Shown here: positions 1-7,184 of the stretch, piece by piece
How positions within the stretch are numbered: the first letter of the stretch is position 1
How the letters are laid out: every line of letters begins with the position of its first letter
From: Candidatus Neomicrothrix sp. UBA6944
Lineage (GTDB): Bacteria > Actinomycetota > Acidimicrobiia > Acidimicrobiales > Poriferisodalaceae
Length of the DNA: 16,703 nt
Direction: 5' to 3'
Assembly (NCBI GenBank): GCA_002448715.1
Contig: DJZU01000023.1
Coordinates: 1 to 16,703 of the forward strand
Translations under genes and position numbers: made by a program
The notes under the pieces: model-generated
What the model saw: only the letters and a program-made list of their open reading frames with translations
What the model was told of the DNA's origin: nothing
The model's database searches: none

Positions 1-590
1 CCAGTGGTCTCAGGAGTCAATGCGAGAGCGAGAACGAGAAGATCTGTTCCTGGGAGCACATCGTGGAGATCTCCGGAATCAACCACCTGAGTAGCGCCCT
101 CCATTGAAACCACTTGATTGCGAACGACTGTTACCTCACATCGAAAGGGCGATAAAAGCGGTAGGAGGTTTTCAGTGATTCCCCCTCCTCCGAGAATCGT
201 GACCTTCGCTCCAATCAAATTCTGACCTTGAGGATCTGACCACTTATCAGCGCGAGCATAAGTATTGATGGAACGAAATCCCGCCAAAGCGAGAGTCAAC
301 ACATGTTCTGCGACTGGGGCAGCGTAAACACCCTTGCCACAGGTCCAGATGAGATGAGGTCGGGAGCGAAGCATTTCAAGGAACGGCTCAATGCCCGCGT
401 AGGGCAACTGAACCCAGTCGATGTTGGGGTTTTCGTCAAGCATCGGTGGAAGGAGGTCAGCTCGCGCCGGTTCGGCCCACACCAATACCTGTGCTTCGTC
501 GGGGCTGGCTACTTCACCTCCTCCGCCCTCAACAGCGGTGACTAGAGACTGACGTCTCCAGCAATCGGGTTCGACAGCGACTTTCAACAT
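1..590 (-). CDS. D-2-hydroxyacid dehydrogenase family protein, 3' end missing
   Basis: An open frame starts with ATG at 590-588 and runs off the left edge without a stop, giving 196 complete residues. It reads as the N-terminal part of a D-isomer-specific 2-hydroxyacid dehydrogenase, a family that interconverts 2-hydroxy and 2-oxo acids with NAD(P). The family signature IDWVQLPYAGIE is at residues 57-68. The Rossmann loop LGGGGIT is at 133-139, and the segment before the edge (about 184-196, ending LTPETT) matches the usual second nucleotide-domain motif. The third glycine of GxGxxG is Thr139, which is unusual. The catalytic Arg, Glu and His would lie beyond the edge, so activity cannot be judged. 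ATG was chosen because family-like sequence (MLKVAVEPD) begins there; no good Shine-Dalgarno site precedes it. It lies 94 bases downstream of the SDR gene on the same strand and may be co-transcribed. Confidence 0.85.
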   Translation of the reverse strand, partial: MLKVAVEPDCWRRQSLVTAVEGGGGEVASPDEAQVLVWAEPARADLLPPMLDENPNIDWVQLPYAGIEPFLEMLRSRPHLIWTCGKGVYAAPVAEHVLTLALAGFRSINTYARADKWSDPQGQNLIGAKVTILGGGGITENLLPLLSPFRCEVTVVRNQVVSMEGATQVVDSGDLHDVLPGTDLLVLALALTPETT

Positions 591-684
591 GGGGAAGACG
601 CTAGACCGCCCCAACGTCGAAGAGGAAGTCTGTTGCTGTGGTCAATCGTGGGCCAGACAGTCGGATTCTTCATATCGTTCTGAT

Positions 685-1509
685 TTATGAACGACTGTCG
701 GCGATCAGCCCGCCATCTGGGAAGATGATTTCACCGGTAACAAAGCTTGCCTCATCACTGCACAAATAGAGACACGCATTCGCGATATCGGATGGTTCGC
801 CGAGCCGTCGGAGAGGTGTTTCTTTAATTCGTTCTTCAACCCAGGTTTCGTTGCTGGTGGCGGCGCCACTCATCGAGGTCTTTATGTAGCCGGGGCCAAC
901 TGCGTTGACGCGGATGCCGTGTCGAGCGAGCTCTATCGCCCCGCATTTCGTCAACATCCATACCCCGGCTTTAGATACGCAATAGTCCGATGCTCCCATC
1001 AATGCTGTTTGCCCCGCTATAGAAGCGATGTTGACAATTGCGCCTCCTTCGGACTTAGCCATCTGCTGAGCTACTAGTTGGTTGGTCAACATGACTCCGG
1101 TGAGGTTGACGTCCAAGACACGTTGCCAATTCGATAAGGATTTATCGATCAGCATCATGTCTTTACGGTCGTGACGATCAGCGTCAGCTTGTTCAGTGGC
1201 TTCACGGCTTACGTAACCGGCATGGGAGATTCCGGCCGCGGCCACGCACGCATCGATTCTGCCGAAACTTTCGACAGCACCGCCCGCCATCGCTTCCACC
1301 TCTTCAGGTATTGATGTGTCAACTGTCAACCCGATTGCTTCGCCCCCGAAAGAAGCGATTTCATCCACGACAGTGTTAGCGCGCTCAAGATTGATGTCGG
1401 CCACTACGATTTTGGCGCCCTCTTCGGCGAAGCGAAGACAGCATGCTCGTCCAATCCCCGATGCGCCGCCGGTAACGATTGCAACCTTGTCAGCCATACG
1501 CCCAGTCAT
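685..1509 (-). CDS. SDR family NAD(P)-dependent oxidoreductase
   Basis: A 274-residue classical short-chain dehydrogenase, probably a cytoplasmic alcohol or ketone oxidoreductase. The cofactor motif TGGASGIG is at residues 13-20. Asp38 at the end of the second beta strand points to NAD rather than NADP. The usual NNAG is AAAG (90-93). Asn135, Ser163, Tyr176 and Lys180 form the catalytic tetrad (YCVSK at 176-180), and the C-terminal VTG..I..DGG motif is present. Between AAAG and the helix carrying Asn135 the chain is about 20 residues longer than in FabG-type members, with a charged stretch rich in Asp, Arg and Lys. The frame stays open upstream to 1632, but the start at 1509 has a GGAGG six bases before it and family-like sequence begins a few residues later. 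It lies downstream of the first CoA-transferase with a 233-base gap in which I see no gene. Substrate unknown. Confidence 0.93.
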   Translation of the reverse strand: MTGRMADKVAIVTGGASGIGRACCLRFAEEGAKIVVADINLERANTVVDEIASFGGEAIGLTVDTSIPEEVEAMAGGAVESFGRIDACVAAAGISHAGYVSREATEQADADRHDRKDMMLIDKSLSNWQRVLDVNLTGVMLTNQLVAQQMAKSEGGAIVNIASIAGQTALMGASDYCVSKAGVWMLTKCGAIELARHGIRVNAVGPGYIKTSMSGAATSNETWVEERIKETPLRRLGEPSDIANACLYLCSDEASFVTGEIIFPDGGLIADSRS

Positions 1510-1515
1510 CACAAA

Positions 1516-1520
1516 CCTCC
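1516..1520 (-). promoter_or_regulatory. Ribosome binding site fixing the SDR start
   Basis: GGAGG on the minus strand, six bases before the ATG at 1509-1507. It supports the 274-residue form over the 41-residue longer frame starting at 1632, whose extra N-terminus does not resemble an SDR. Confidence 0.75.
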
Positions 1521-1742
1521 AAATGTTTGGACACAATGTAGATACCTGGAGAGATCCTTGCTTAGAGGAAAGCGAAAGCTCCTTGTGGAACAGCAGATGA
1601 GTTGGAAGCGCATCCGGATATTTCGTTGACAATCATGGTGCTAGGGCCGACGATACCGGAGCTACTTGGCGCGGCACAGCGCTCTTGATGAGTGAAAGTG
1701 GGTGCTTGTTACAGCGGAATTTGGTGATCGCCTGGGCAGTAA

Positions 1743-4145
1743 CTACTCAAGCACTCCGGCTATCACTAGATCCGCGATCTGGTCCCCATCGTAACCCAAA
1801 AGATCGGCCAGAATTTCGAAATTGTGCTCTCCCCACAGCGGACCACTTCTTGTTGGCGTTCCATCGCTTTTCGATAAACGAAACCCGTATTGTTCGGCCC
1901 ACGTCGTCTCGTATATCTCATGGGGCACTTCAACGAAATGGTTTCGGTATATCAGCTGTTCATCAGACGTAACTTCTGGGCTGTTCTGAACTTGATGGGC
2001 TGGAACCCCTTCGGCTTGAAGAAGCTCGGTGATTTCGACAGCCCCCCTAGAGAAGCACCAGGATTGTATTAGCTCGTTCAATTCGCTTTCTCGTTCACGA
2101 CGCTGAGATACACCCAAATTGGATAACTCCTCGGCACCTATGACCACAGCTAGGGCACCCCACTGGTCATCATTTTCGCAAGCGACAGCAACCCATTCAT
2201 CGTCGCTGCCGTCGCGACACTCATACACCGAATGTGGCGCCATCCATCGGTCAGCATTGCCGATTCGACTCTGAGGGAACCCGTTGACCTCTTGGTCAAG
2301 AATCGCTTCGGTTAAGAAATGAATGCCGCCCTCCGCTTGGGAGAAATCAAGCACCATGCCTTCGCCGGTGCGCTCACGGTGATCCAGAGCTGCCATAAGT
2401 AGCGCTGCGGTCAGGCGCGGGGAAGTAGCGTCAGTGTAAGCGAGGAAGGGACCGGCTGGGAGACGATCTGCCCAGCCAGTCAACTCGTAATAGCCGCCCG
2501 TAGCTGCCCCCATGTTCCCGAAACCGGGGATAGGGGATAACGGTCCACTCTGACCGAAAAGTGTTGTCGAACAGACGATTAGGCGTGGATTGACTTCTAG
2601 TAGGTCTGATGGGCTTAGCCCAACGCGGTCAAGTACACCTGCTGAAAAAGCGTTGACTACGACGTCGCACTTTGTCGCAAGATCCAAAACTACTTGCCGT
2701 GACTCGGGGACTTTCAGATTGATCTGCAGGCTCTCTTTGTGGGCGTTGATCGAATGCCATTGCTGACTGTTCTCTGGGCCTTCAAGGTCGCCGGGGTCGC
2801 GACTCAATCCAGATGTACGCACCTGATCGGGTCGCGTCTGAGATTCCACTCGGATGACTCGAGCGCCGTAATACCCCAACATTCGAGTGGCGAAGGGACC
2901 CGCATACACCCACGTGAAGTCAAGAATCGTAATTCCCTCGAACGGGAGCCTCGTGCTCGCAGCATCGCCCTCTATCTGGTCCAACTCTCGGGTTTCGTTC
3001 AGGACTTCGTCAGTGTGTTCACCCAATAACGGTGGTTTCCCGAGCCGCTTGACGCCGGTGGGAGTTCCGTGAGCCCATGGACCCGGAAATCTCACTGGTG
3101 TTTCAACTTGATCCATTTTGACTTCGTCCCAAAATCGCCGCTCGGCATAGTGGCGCGTTTCCAGAACATCTGCAGGCGTGATAACAGGAACCAGGAGAAG
3201 CTTGTCTCGCTGAGCCATTGAAAATAGATCGTGCTTTGTGTGAGAAAGAAGTGCGTTCGCAACGCATTGTGCGGTTCGCTCCGTGATTGATGCGACGTCT
3301 TCAAGATCTCGATCAGTAAGCAAGTCGACCCAATCGATTCCCGCTAGGTCGTCGTCGAGATGTCCTTCTTGTTGAACCCATTCAAGTAAACGGTTCGTAA
3401 ATGAACCGACTAAGACACCAGGTAAGAAGGTGATTGTTACGTGGCCGTCGGCGCATTCGTAGACAAACCGGAATTCGACCATCCCCAAGAGTTCGAACCC
3501 GCCACCGGTTCTTTGGGCTGGAGGGTTGTCACAAAGTGAAGGGGCGAGCCAGCCCTGGGCCGTCAAAATCATCGCTTCTTGAGCCGAGACGTCAACATGT
3601 TGTCCAAGTCCGCTGATCTTTCTCTCGGTTAACGCGATAAGAGCTGCACAAGCAGCTTCAGAGCCGGCGTTGACCCACACTTGAGGCGCTGAGATCCGCA
3701 CTGGTGCCCGATCACGGTAACCATTGAGTGACATAGGGCCAGCCGCTGCGTTTAGCGTGAGGTCTGTACCGACCCAACCTGCTTTAGGGCCCTCGCCTCC
3801 GAAATTAGTTAGTGAAACCGTCACAAGCGAAGGGTTGGCAGTGCGCAACGCGTCGAGGTCGATATCTATAGCCCCGCACTCAATGAGGACGTCTGCTGTG
3901 CTCGTTAATTCCAGAAGCTGCTGGGCATCGTCAACTACGACCGATCGCTTGCCCCGGTTGTAGGCCCAATGCTGGAGTGAGTATTCGGGATTTTCTTCGT
4001 CGTTTGCGAAGGGTGGAAGGTGGCGTGAACGCTGACCCGCCGGAGGTTCGATGGCGATGACATCGGCGCCGAGCTGAGCGAATAAGAAGCCAGCGAAGTG
4101 ACCCCGATCGTCTGTTAGGTCGAGCACACGGTAATGCGACAACAT
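1743..4145 (-). CDS. Tandem-domain CaiB/BaiF family III CoA-transferase (copy 1)
   Basis: An 800-residue protein made of two complete family III CoA-transferase units in a row (about 1-385 and 400-800); ordinary members are near 400 residues. These enzymes move CoA between acids by way of an enzyme-bound acyl anhydride. Both halves show the hallmarks: the N-terminal Rossmann start (VLDLTDDRGHFAG, 7-19; ILDFTWVYAGPFAT, 407-420), GADV/GARV followed by an acidic residue, NRGKRSV (63-69), the GEGP and GQSGP loops, and GQHVDVSAQE (181-190) and LDFSQAE (599-605). By alignment with formyl-CoA transferase, its catalytic Asp169 falls on Glu190 and Glu605. Start ATG 4145-4143 follows a run of six G. 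It diverges from the carboxyltransferase gene across 104 bases. Inferred role: forming the CoA thioester of a pathway substrate. Donor and acceptor are unknown; one half may be only structural. Confidence 0.93.
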   Translation of the reverse strand: MLSHYRVLDLTDDRGHFAGFLFAQLGADVIAIEPPAGQRSRHLPPFANDEENPEYSLQHWAYNRGKRSVVVDDAQQLLELTSTADVLIECGAIDIDLDALRTANPSLVTVSLTNFGGEGPKAGWVGTDLTLNAAAGPMSLNGYRDRAPVRISAPQVWVNAGSEAACAALIALTERKISGLGQHVDVSAQEAMILTAQGWLAPSLCDNPPAQRTGGGFELLGMVEFRFVYECADGHVTITFLPGVLVGSFTNRLLEWVQQEGHLDDDLAGIDWVDLLTDRDLEDVASITERTAQCVANALLSHTKHDLFSMAQRDKLLLVPVITPADVLETRHYAERRFWDEVKMDQVETPVRFPGPWAHGTPTGVKRLGKPPLLGEHTDEVLNETRELDQIEGDAASTRLPFEGITILDFTWVYAGPFATRMLGYYGARVIRVESQTRPDQVRTSGLSRDPGDLEGPENSQQWHSINAHKESLQINLKVPESRQVVLDLATKCDVVVNAFSAGVLDRVGLSPSDLLEVNPRLIVCSTTLFGQSGPLSPIPGFGNMGAATGGYYELTGWADRLPAGPFLAYTDATSPRLTAALLMAALDHRERTGEGMVLDFSQAEGGIHFLTEAILDQEVNGFPQSRIGNADRWMAPHSVYECRDGSDDEWVAVACENDDQWGALAVVIGAEELSNLGVSQRRERESELNELIQSWCFSRGAVEITELLQAEGVPAHQVQNSPEVTSDEQLIYRNHFVEVPHEIYETTWAEQYGFRLSKSDGTPTRSGPLWGEHNFEILADLLGYDGDQIADLVIAGVLE

Positions 4146-4249
4146 CTGAGCCCCCCGGCTTCCTAATGATCTGGAAAGCTGATCGTAGTGTCAGGCTTTA
4201 GCGCAAGTCGACAGAACGTGCTGAACTATCGACTTACCCCGAGGAACGT
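4146..4249. promoter_or_regulatory. Divergent intergenic region between CoA-transferase 1 and carboxyltransferase
   Basis: These 104 bases separate two head-to-head genes and must hold promoters for both, unless transcripts come from further away. I cannot point to convincing -35 and -10 boxes. Visible structure is a perfect inverted repeat at 4205-4235 and a short direct repeat TGATC at 4168-4172 and 4180-4184. The carboxyltransferase ribosome binding site GAGGA is at 4241-4245. Confidence 0.5.
4205..4235. repeat. 7-bp inverted repeat with 17-base spacer
   Basis: AAGTCGA at 4205-4211 and its exact reverse complement TCGACTT at 4229-4235. The arm centres are 24 bases apart, and the right arm ends five bases before the ribosome binding site of the carboxyltransferase gene. 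It could be a two-site operator or a leader stem-loop. A 7-base arm may also arise by chance. Confidence 0.35.
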
Positions 4250-5818
4250 ATGACTGAAGAAGAAAACGACAACACAGTTGACCCGGTCGCAGATCTGCAT
4301 GAGCGACGACGACGTATTCGCGAAGAGATGGGTGGCGTAGACAGAGTTGCCCGAATGCGAGCAGAGGGAACGCCCACTATTCGGGATCACATAGCTGGGG
4401 TTTTGGACAGCGATTCGTTTCGCGAGTTAGGCACACACGGTAGGTCCATGCGTCTGGAGGATAGGCATAACACCCCGGGTGACGGCAAAGTCGGAGGCGA
4501 GGGTCGAGTTGATGGCCGACCTGTTGCTATTGGTGGTGATGACATCACCGTTAAGAAGGGTTCAAGCGCGATAGTCGGCGGCCGGCGAATACATAGAATT
4601 TACGAGCGTGCTCTCGAACGAGGCATGCCCTATGTGTATATCGGCGAAACCGGCGGAGGTCGCATTCCGGATTTGATCGGAGCGGAAGGTATAGCTGACG
4701 TTGCCCCAGATCCAGAGCTCACACAGCGGCGACGCCAAATCCCTATGGCAACCATGATCGTCGGCCAAAGTTTTGGTGGTTCATCTTTCCAGTCGGCGTT
4801 CTCTGATTTCGTTGTACAGGTGCGCGGTTCAGTCTTGGCTGTCACATCACCCAGAGTTTTTGAAGTAGCTACTGGAGAAATTATTGGCTTTGAGGAATTA
4901 GGTGGAGTCGACGTACATTCTCGGATTACAGGCCAAATCGACATAGGGGTAGACACGTTTGAGGAGGGGTACGCGGCGGTTCGAAAGTGGCTTTCATACC
5001 TCCCTTCAAACGCGTGGACGAAAGCGCCGCGAAGTGACTTCCGATCTGACCTAGAACCTGACGAGTCGCTTGCAGGCATGGTCCCGTTAAAGAGAACCCG
5101 CGGATATGACATGCGTCGATTCAGCGCCGCCCTCTTGGATCCCGGAACGTTCATGGAACTGCAACCGGGCTATGCGCGAAACCTCACTACCGGTTTGGGA
5201 CGGTTGGATGGATTCTCGGTGGGAATCGTTGGGAATAACCCCATGTTCAATGCCGGAGTTCTGGATCCAGAAGCATGCCGGAAAGCAATCCGACTCATGT
5301 GTCTATGCGACGCGTTTAATTTGCCTGTCATCTTTTTGATGGACGTGCCCGGCTTCATGGTTGGGAAGGCAGTCGAGCATGATCGCATACTGTCACTAGC
5401 AATTCGTTTCGTGGAAGCATTAGGCAACATGTCTACGCCGACATTGACGGTGACTCTCCGCAAAGGATTCGGTTTGGCGTTCCCTGCAATGAACGGCTCT
5501 GGTCTGGGATCCTCGGGCCTGTATTCGTGGCCTGGTGCCGAAATTGGTTTTATGGACCCCGATGTTGGAGTCAATGTCGCATACTCATCCAGGCTTGATC
5601 AATTGGATCCGGCTGAAGCAGATGCGGAGCGCGCCAGAATGGTGTCGGAAATTTCGCTCGCGACATCTCCTTATGAAGCTGCAGGGACGCTCAGAATTGA
5701 TGAGGTAATTGACCCCGCTGACACTCGGAGTGTTCTTGTTGACGATCTCAGACAACTAGATGGCAGAAGGGTCCCAGCACCAGAGGCCCGGCCACTGAGT
5801 TATTGGCCTACTGTTTGA
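4250..5818 (+). CDS. Acyl-CoA carboxylase-type carboxyltransferase (PccB/AccD-like)
   Basis: A 522-residue protein, the usual length of PccB-type carboxyltransferase subunits, built as two crotonase-fold halves. These subunits move a carboxyl group between biotin and an acyl-CoA such as propionyl- or methylcrotonyl-CoA. Visible motifs are VDGRPVAI (87-94), GETGGGRIPD (132-141), the first oxyanion region GQSFGGSSF (172-180), NNPMFNAGVLDPEA (329-342), LMDVPGFMVG (363-372), and the second oxyanion region RKGFGLAF (404-411). Typical PccB has YGGA where this has FGLA, and CAGGA where this has SFGGS, so it belongs to a divergent branch. No biotin carboxylase or biotin carrier gene lies in the window. 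A partner encoded elsewhere, or a biotin-independent or decarboxylating role, are the possibilities. ATG follows GAGGA at 4241-4245. It leads a two-gene unit with the PhyH gene 21 bases downstream. Confidence 0.88.
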   Translation: MTEEENDNTVDPVADLHERRRRIREEMGGVDRVARMRAEGTPTIRDHIAGVLDSDSFRELGTHGRSMRLEDRHNTPGDGKVGGEGRVDGRPVAIGGDDITVKKGSSAIVGGRRIHRIYERALERGMPYVYIGETGGGRIPDLIGAEGIADVAPDPELTQRRRQIPMATMIVGQSFGGSSFQSAFSDFVVQVRGSVLAVTSPRVFEVATGEIIGFEELGGVDVHSRITGQIDIGVDTFEEGYAAVRKWLSYLPSNAWTKAPRSDFRSDLEPDESLAGMVPLKRTRGYDMRRFSAALLDPGTFMELQPGYARNLTTGLGRLDGFSVGIVGNNPMFNAGVLDPEACRKAIRLMCLCDAFNLPVIFLMDVPGFMVGKAVEHDRILSLAIRFVEALGNMSTPTLTVTLRKGFGLAFPAMNGSGLGSSGLYSWPGAEIGFMDPDVGVNVAYSSRLDQLDPAEADAERARMVSEISLATSPYEAAGTLRIDEVIDPADTRSVLVDDLRQLDGRRVPAPEARPLSYWPTV

Positions 5819-5839
5819 ATCACACAACGAGGTTAAGTA

Positions 5840-6658
5840 ATGAGCTACGAGGTAACTGAAAAAGAACGCGACGCATGTGCCCGAGACGGAGCTGTTCCTC
5901 TTAGGAAAGTAGTAAGCGAAGAGTGGTTGGGGGTTCTAGAAGCGGCTATCGAACGCGACATCAGGGAACCGGGCCCATATTTTCATGGTTACGTGCCTGA
6001 TAGCGGCGTGGGCAGGTTCCACGGCAACATCAGAATCTGGGAAACCGACTCAGAGATGGAAAGATTCTGCACCCAAGGACCGCTCATTTCCTTAGCTGCA
6101 CAGTTCTTTCAGTCCTCCAAGATCAACCTCTTCTATGACCAGCTTTTTGTGAAAGAACCAGGAACCGAAAACCGGACTAGGTGGCATAACGACTTGCCGT
6201 ACTGGCCTGTCAGGGGACAGCAGATTATGTCTTTTTGGGTGGCGCTCGACGCAGTCACTGTTGAGAGCGGAGGCCTCGAATTCATCAAAGGTTCCCACGC
6301 GTGGGATATTTGGTACCAGCCCGAGACGTTCGGGAAAACGTCCGGGCACGGGGAATACGAAAGAAACCCCGATTACGTTGACATTCCAGACATCGAAGCG
6401 GCGCGTGAACGCTATGAAATCATCAGTTGGGATTTAGAACCGGGAGACGTCTACGCATTTCATGCAATGACCGTCCATGGAGCCGGAGGGAACCTGCGAA
6501 GTGACGTCCGTCGCCGCGGCTACACAGTGCGTTATTGCGGTGACGACGCTGTGTATGACACCCGGAAGGGCACCCAAGGTCACCTTCTGTCGGACATCCA
6601 CGATGACGGCGATCAACTCGACAGCGATCAGTACCCGCTTGTGTGGAGTTCCAACTGA
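5840..6658 (+). CDS. Phytanoyl-CoA dioxygenase (PhyH) family protein, copy 1
   Basis: A 272-residue Fe(II)/2-oxoglutarate-dependent oxygenase of the PhyH family, double-stranded beta-helix fold, cytoplasmic. The metal triad is visible: His116-x-Asp118 in RWHNDLPYW and His213 in TVHGAGGN. Arg224, eleven residues after His213, is placed like the 2-oxoglutarate-binding arginine of human PHYH. GGLEFIKGSH (144-153) is the usual strand and turn. Asp118 is kept, so hydroxylation rather than halogenation is expected. Family members act on fatty acyl-CoAs but also on many small molecules, so the substrate is open. ATG at 5840 follows ACGAGG about seven bases upstream. It lies 21 bases after the carboxyltransferase stop, so the two are very probably one transcript. 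It shares only the family motifs with the second PhyH protein (9719-10552). Confidence 0.92.
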   Translation: MSYEVTEKERDACARDGAVPLRKVVSEEWLGVLEAAIERDIREPGPYFHGYVPDSGVGRFHGNIRIWETDSEMERFCTQGPLISLAAQFFQSSKINLFYDQLFVKEPGTENRTRWHNDLPYWPVRGQQIMSFWVALDAVTVESGGLEFIKGSHAWDIWYQPETFGKTSGHGEYERNPDYVDIPDIEAARERYEIISWDLEPGDVYAFHAMTVHGAGGNLRSDVRRRGYTVRYCGDDAVYDTRKGTQGHLLSDIHDDGDQLDSDQYPLVWSSN

Positions 6659-6671
6659 CGAGGTAGTTGGC

Positions 6672-6735
6672 TTATTTGAGGACCCGGGCTGCCGCTAAAT
6701 TGGCGACCTAGTCTGAAACGCCTCTAGGAGTTCGC
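6672..6735 (-). pseudogene. Decayed 3' end of a CaiB-type CoA-transferase gene
   Basis: On the minus strand the sequence ending in TAA at 6674-6672 reads VANLAAARVLK before the stop, against IADLAAAQVLE before the TAA of the second CoA-transferase (7187-7185). At the DNA level the first 37 bases agree at about 31 positions, including 15 identical in a row (6686-6700 and 7199-7213). Similarity then fades over the next 25-30 bases. Further toward the gene's 5' side the frame is broken by a TAG (6710-6708) at the position of the Gln codon and by a one-base gap. The rest of the gene is absent. It lies just downstream of the DUF1330 gene, between the two modules, and looks like a leftover of a deleted or rearranged third copy. 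Confidence 0.6.
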
Positions 6736-6738
6736 CAA
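6700..6738. terminator. Interrupted 12-bp stem-loop between convergent genes
   Basis: TTGGCGA (6700-6706) followed by CCTAG (6707-6711) pairs with CTAGG (6724-6728) and TCGCCAA (6732-6738), leaving a 12-base loop and a 3-base bulge. It stands between the convergent ends of the PhyH gene (6658) and the DUF1330 gene (6822), where a two-way terminator is expected. There is no long T run on either side (only TTT on the minus side), so intrinsic termination is unproven. It overlaps the CoA-transferase remnant. Confidence 0.4.
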
Positions 6739-6821
6739 ATAGCAGCAAGCCTGTGTCCCAAAGATCTATTGCCAGCCTGAGCTGGGCGTTGGCGACTTCA
6801 GTGCACTTGAAATGCCGGTAG

Positions 6822-7109
6822 TTACAGGCCTTCGACGATTACTACTGGACCATGGGAGTTGTCTAGACGGTGTGGCAAGATCTCCTGATATTCGTCTGAG
6901 TCTTTCCATGCCATTGCCGATTCGGAGTCTGGAAATTCCAATATCACCATTATGGGGTTCGGGTCGCCTTCTGAGTAAAGTACCTCGCCCAGCCGCACCA
7001 AGTACTTGCCGCCGTGGTTCGTAACTGTTTCCTCCACCTTCTCCATGTACGGTCCCATACCTTCTGGGTTATCTACTTGGAGCATTCCCATTAAATAGGT
7101 CTTCGACAT
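6822..7109 (-). CDS. DUF1330 domain-containing protein
   Basis: A 95-residue protein matching DUF1330, a small dimeric alpha/beta-barrel (ferredoxin-like) family of unknown function. Typical features are the first strand (YLMGMLQVDNPEGM), the GGKYLVRLGE turn (34-43), the VILEFPDSESAMAWKDSDEY block (55-74), and a closing strand ending in VEGL. No catalytic residue has been established for the family. ATG at 7109-7107 follows AGAGG with about six bases of spacing. It lies 75 bases beyond the end of the second CoA-transferase gene (7185) but is transcribed away from it in tandem, so it is probably the second gene of that transcript. Context suggests an accessory role in the same catabolic pathway; this is inference. 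Confidence 0.88.
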   Translation of the reverse strand: MSKTYLMGMLQVDNPEGMGPYMEKVEETVTNHGGKYLVRLGEVLYSEGDPNPIMVILEFPDSESAMAWKDSDEYQEILPHRLDNSHGPVVIVEGL

Positions 7110-7184
7110 AATCCGCCTCTTTCATTAGGCCCGCGAATTTAGTGGATTTCAGTTATCTTCATCCCTTTAGGAACTTGGGGTGTG

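Noticed and set aside
303..545. Plus-strand frame of 80 codons at the left end
   Set aside because: It is antisense to the partial hydroxyacid dehydrogenase, which has good family motifs across the same bases.
1510..1632. Upstream extension of the SDR frame by 41 residues
   Set aside because: The added sequence is not SDR-like, and the ATG at 1509 has a GGAGG at the right distance.
4168..4184. Direct repeat TGATC
   Set aside because: Five bases repeated once is expected by chance in a region of this size.
4630..5154. Long minus-strand frame of 174 codons
   Set aside because: It lies wholly inside the carboxyltransferase gene, is rich in Ser, Pro and Arg as antisense frames are, and shows no recognisable domain.
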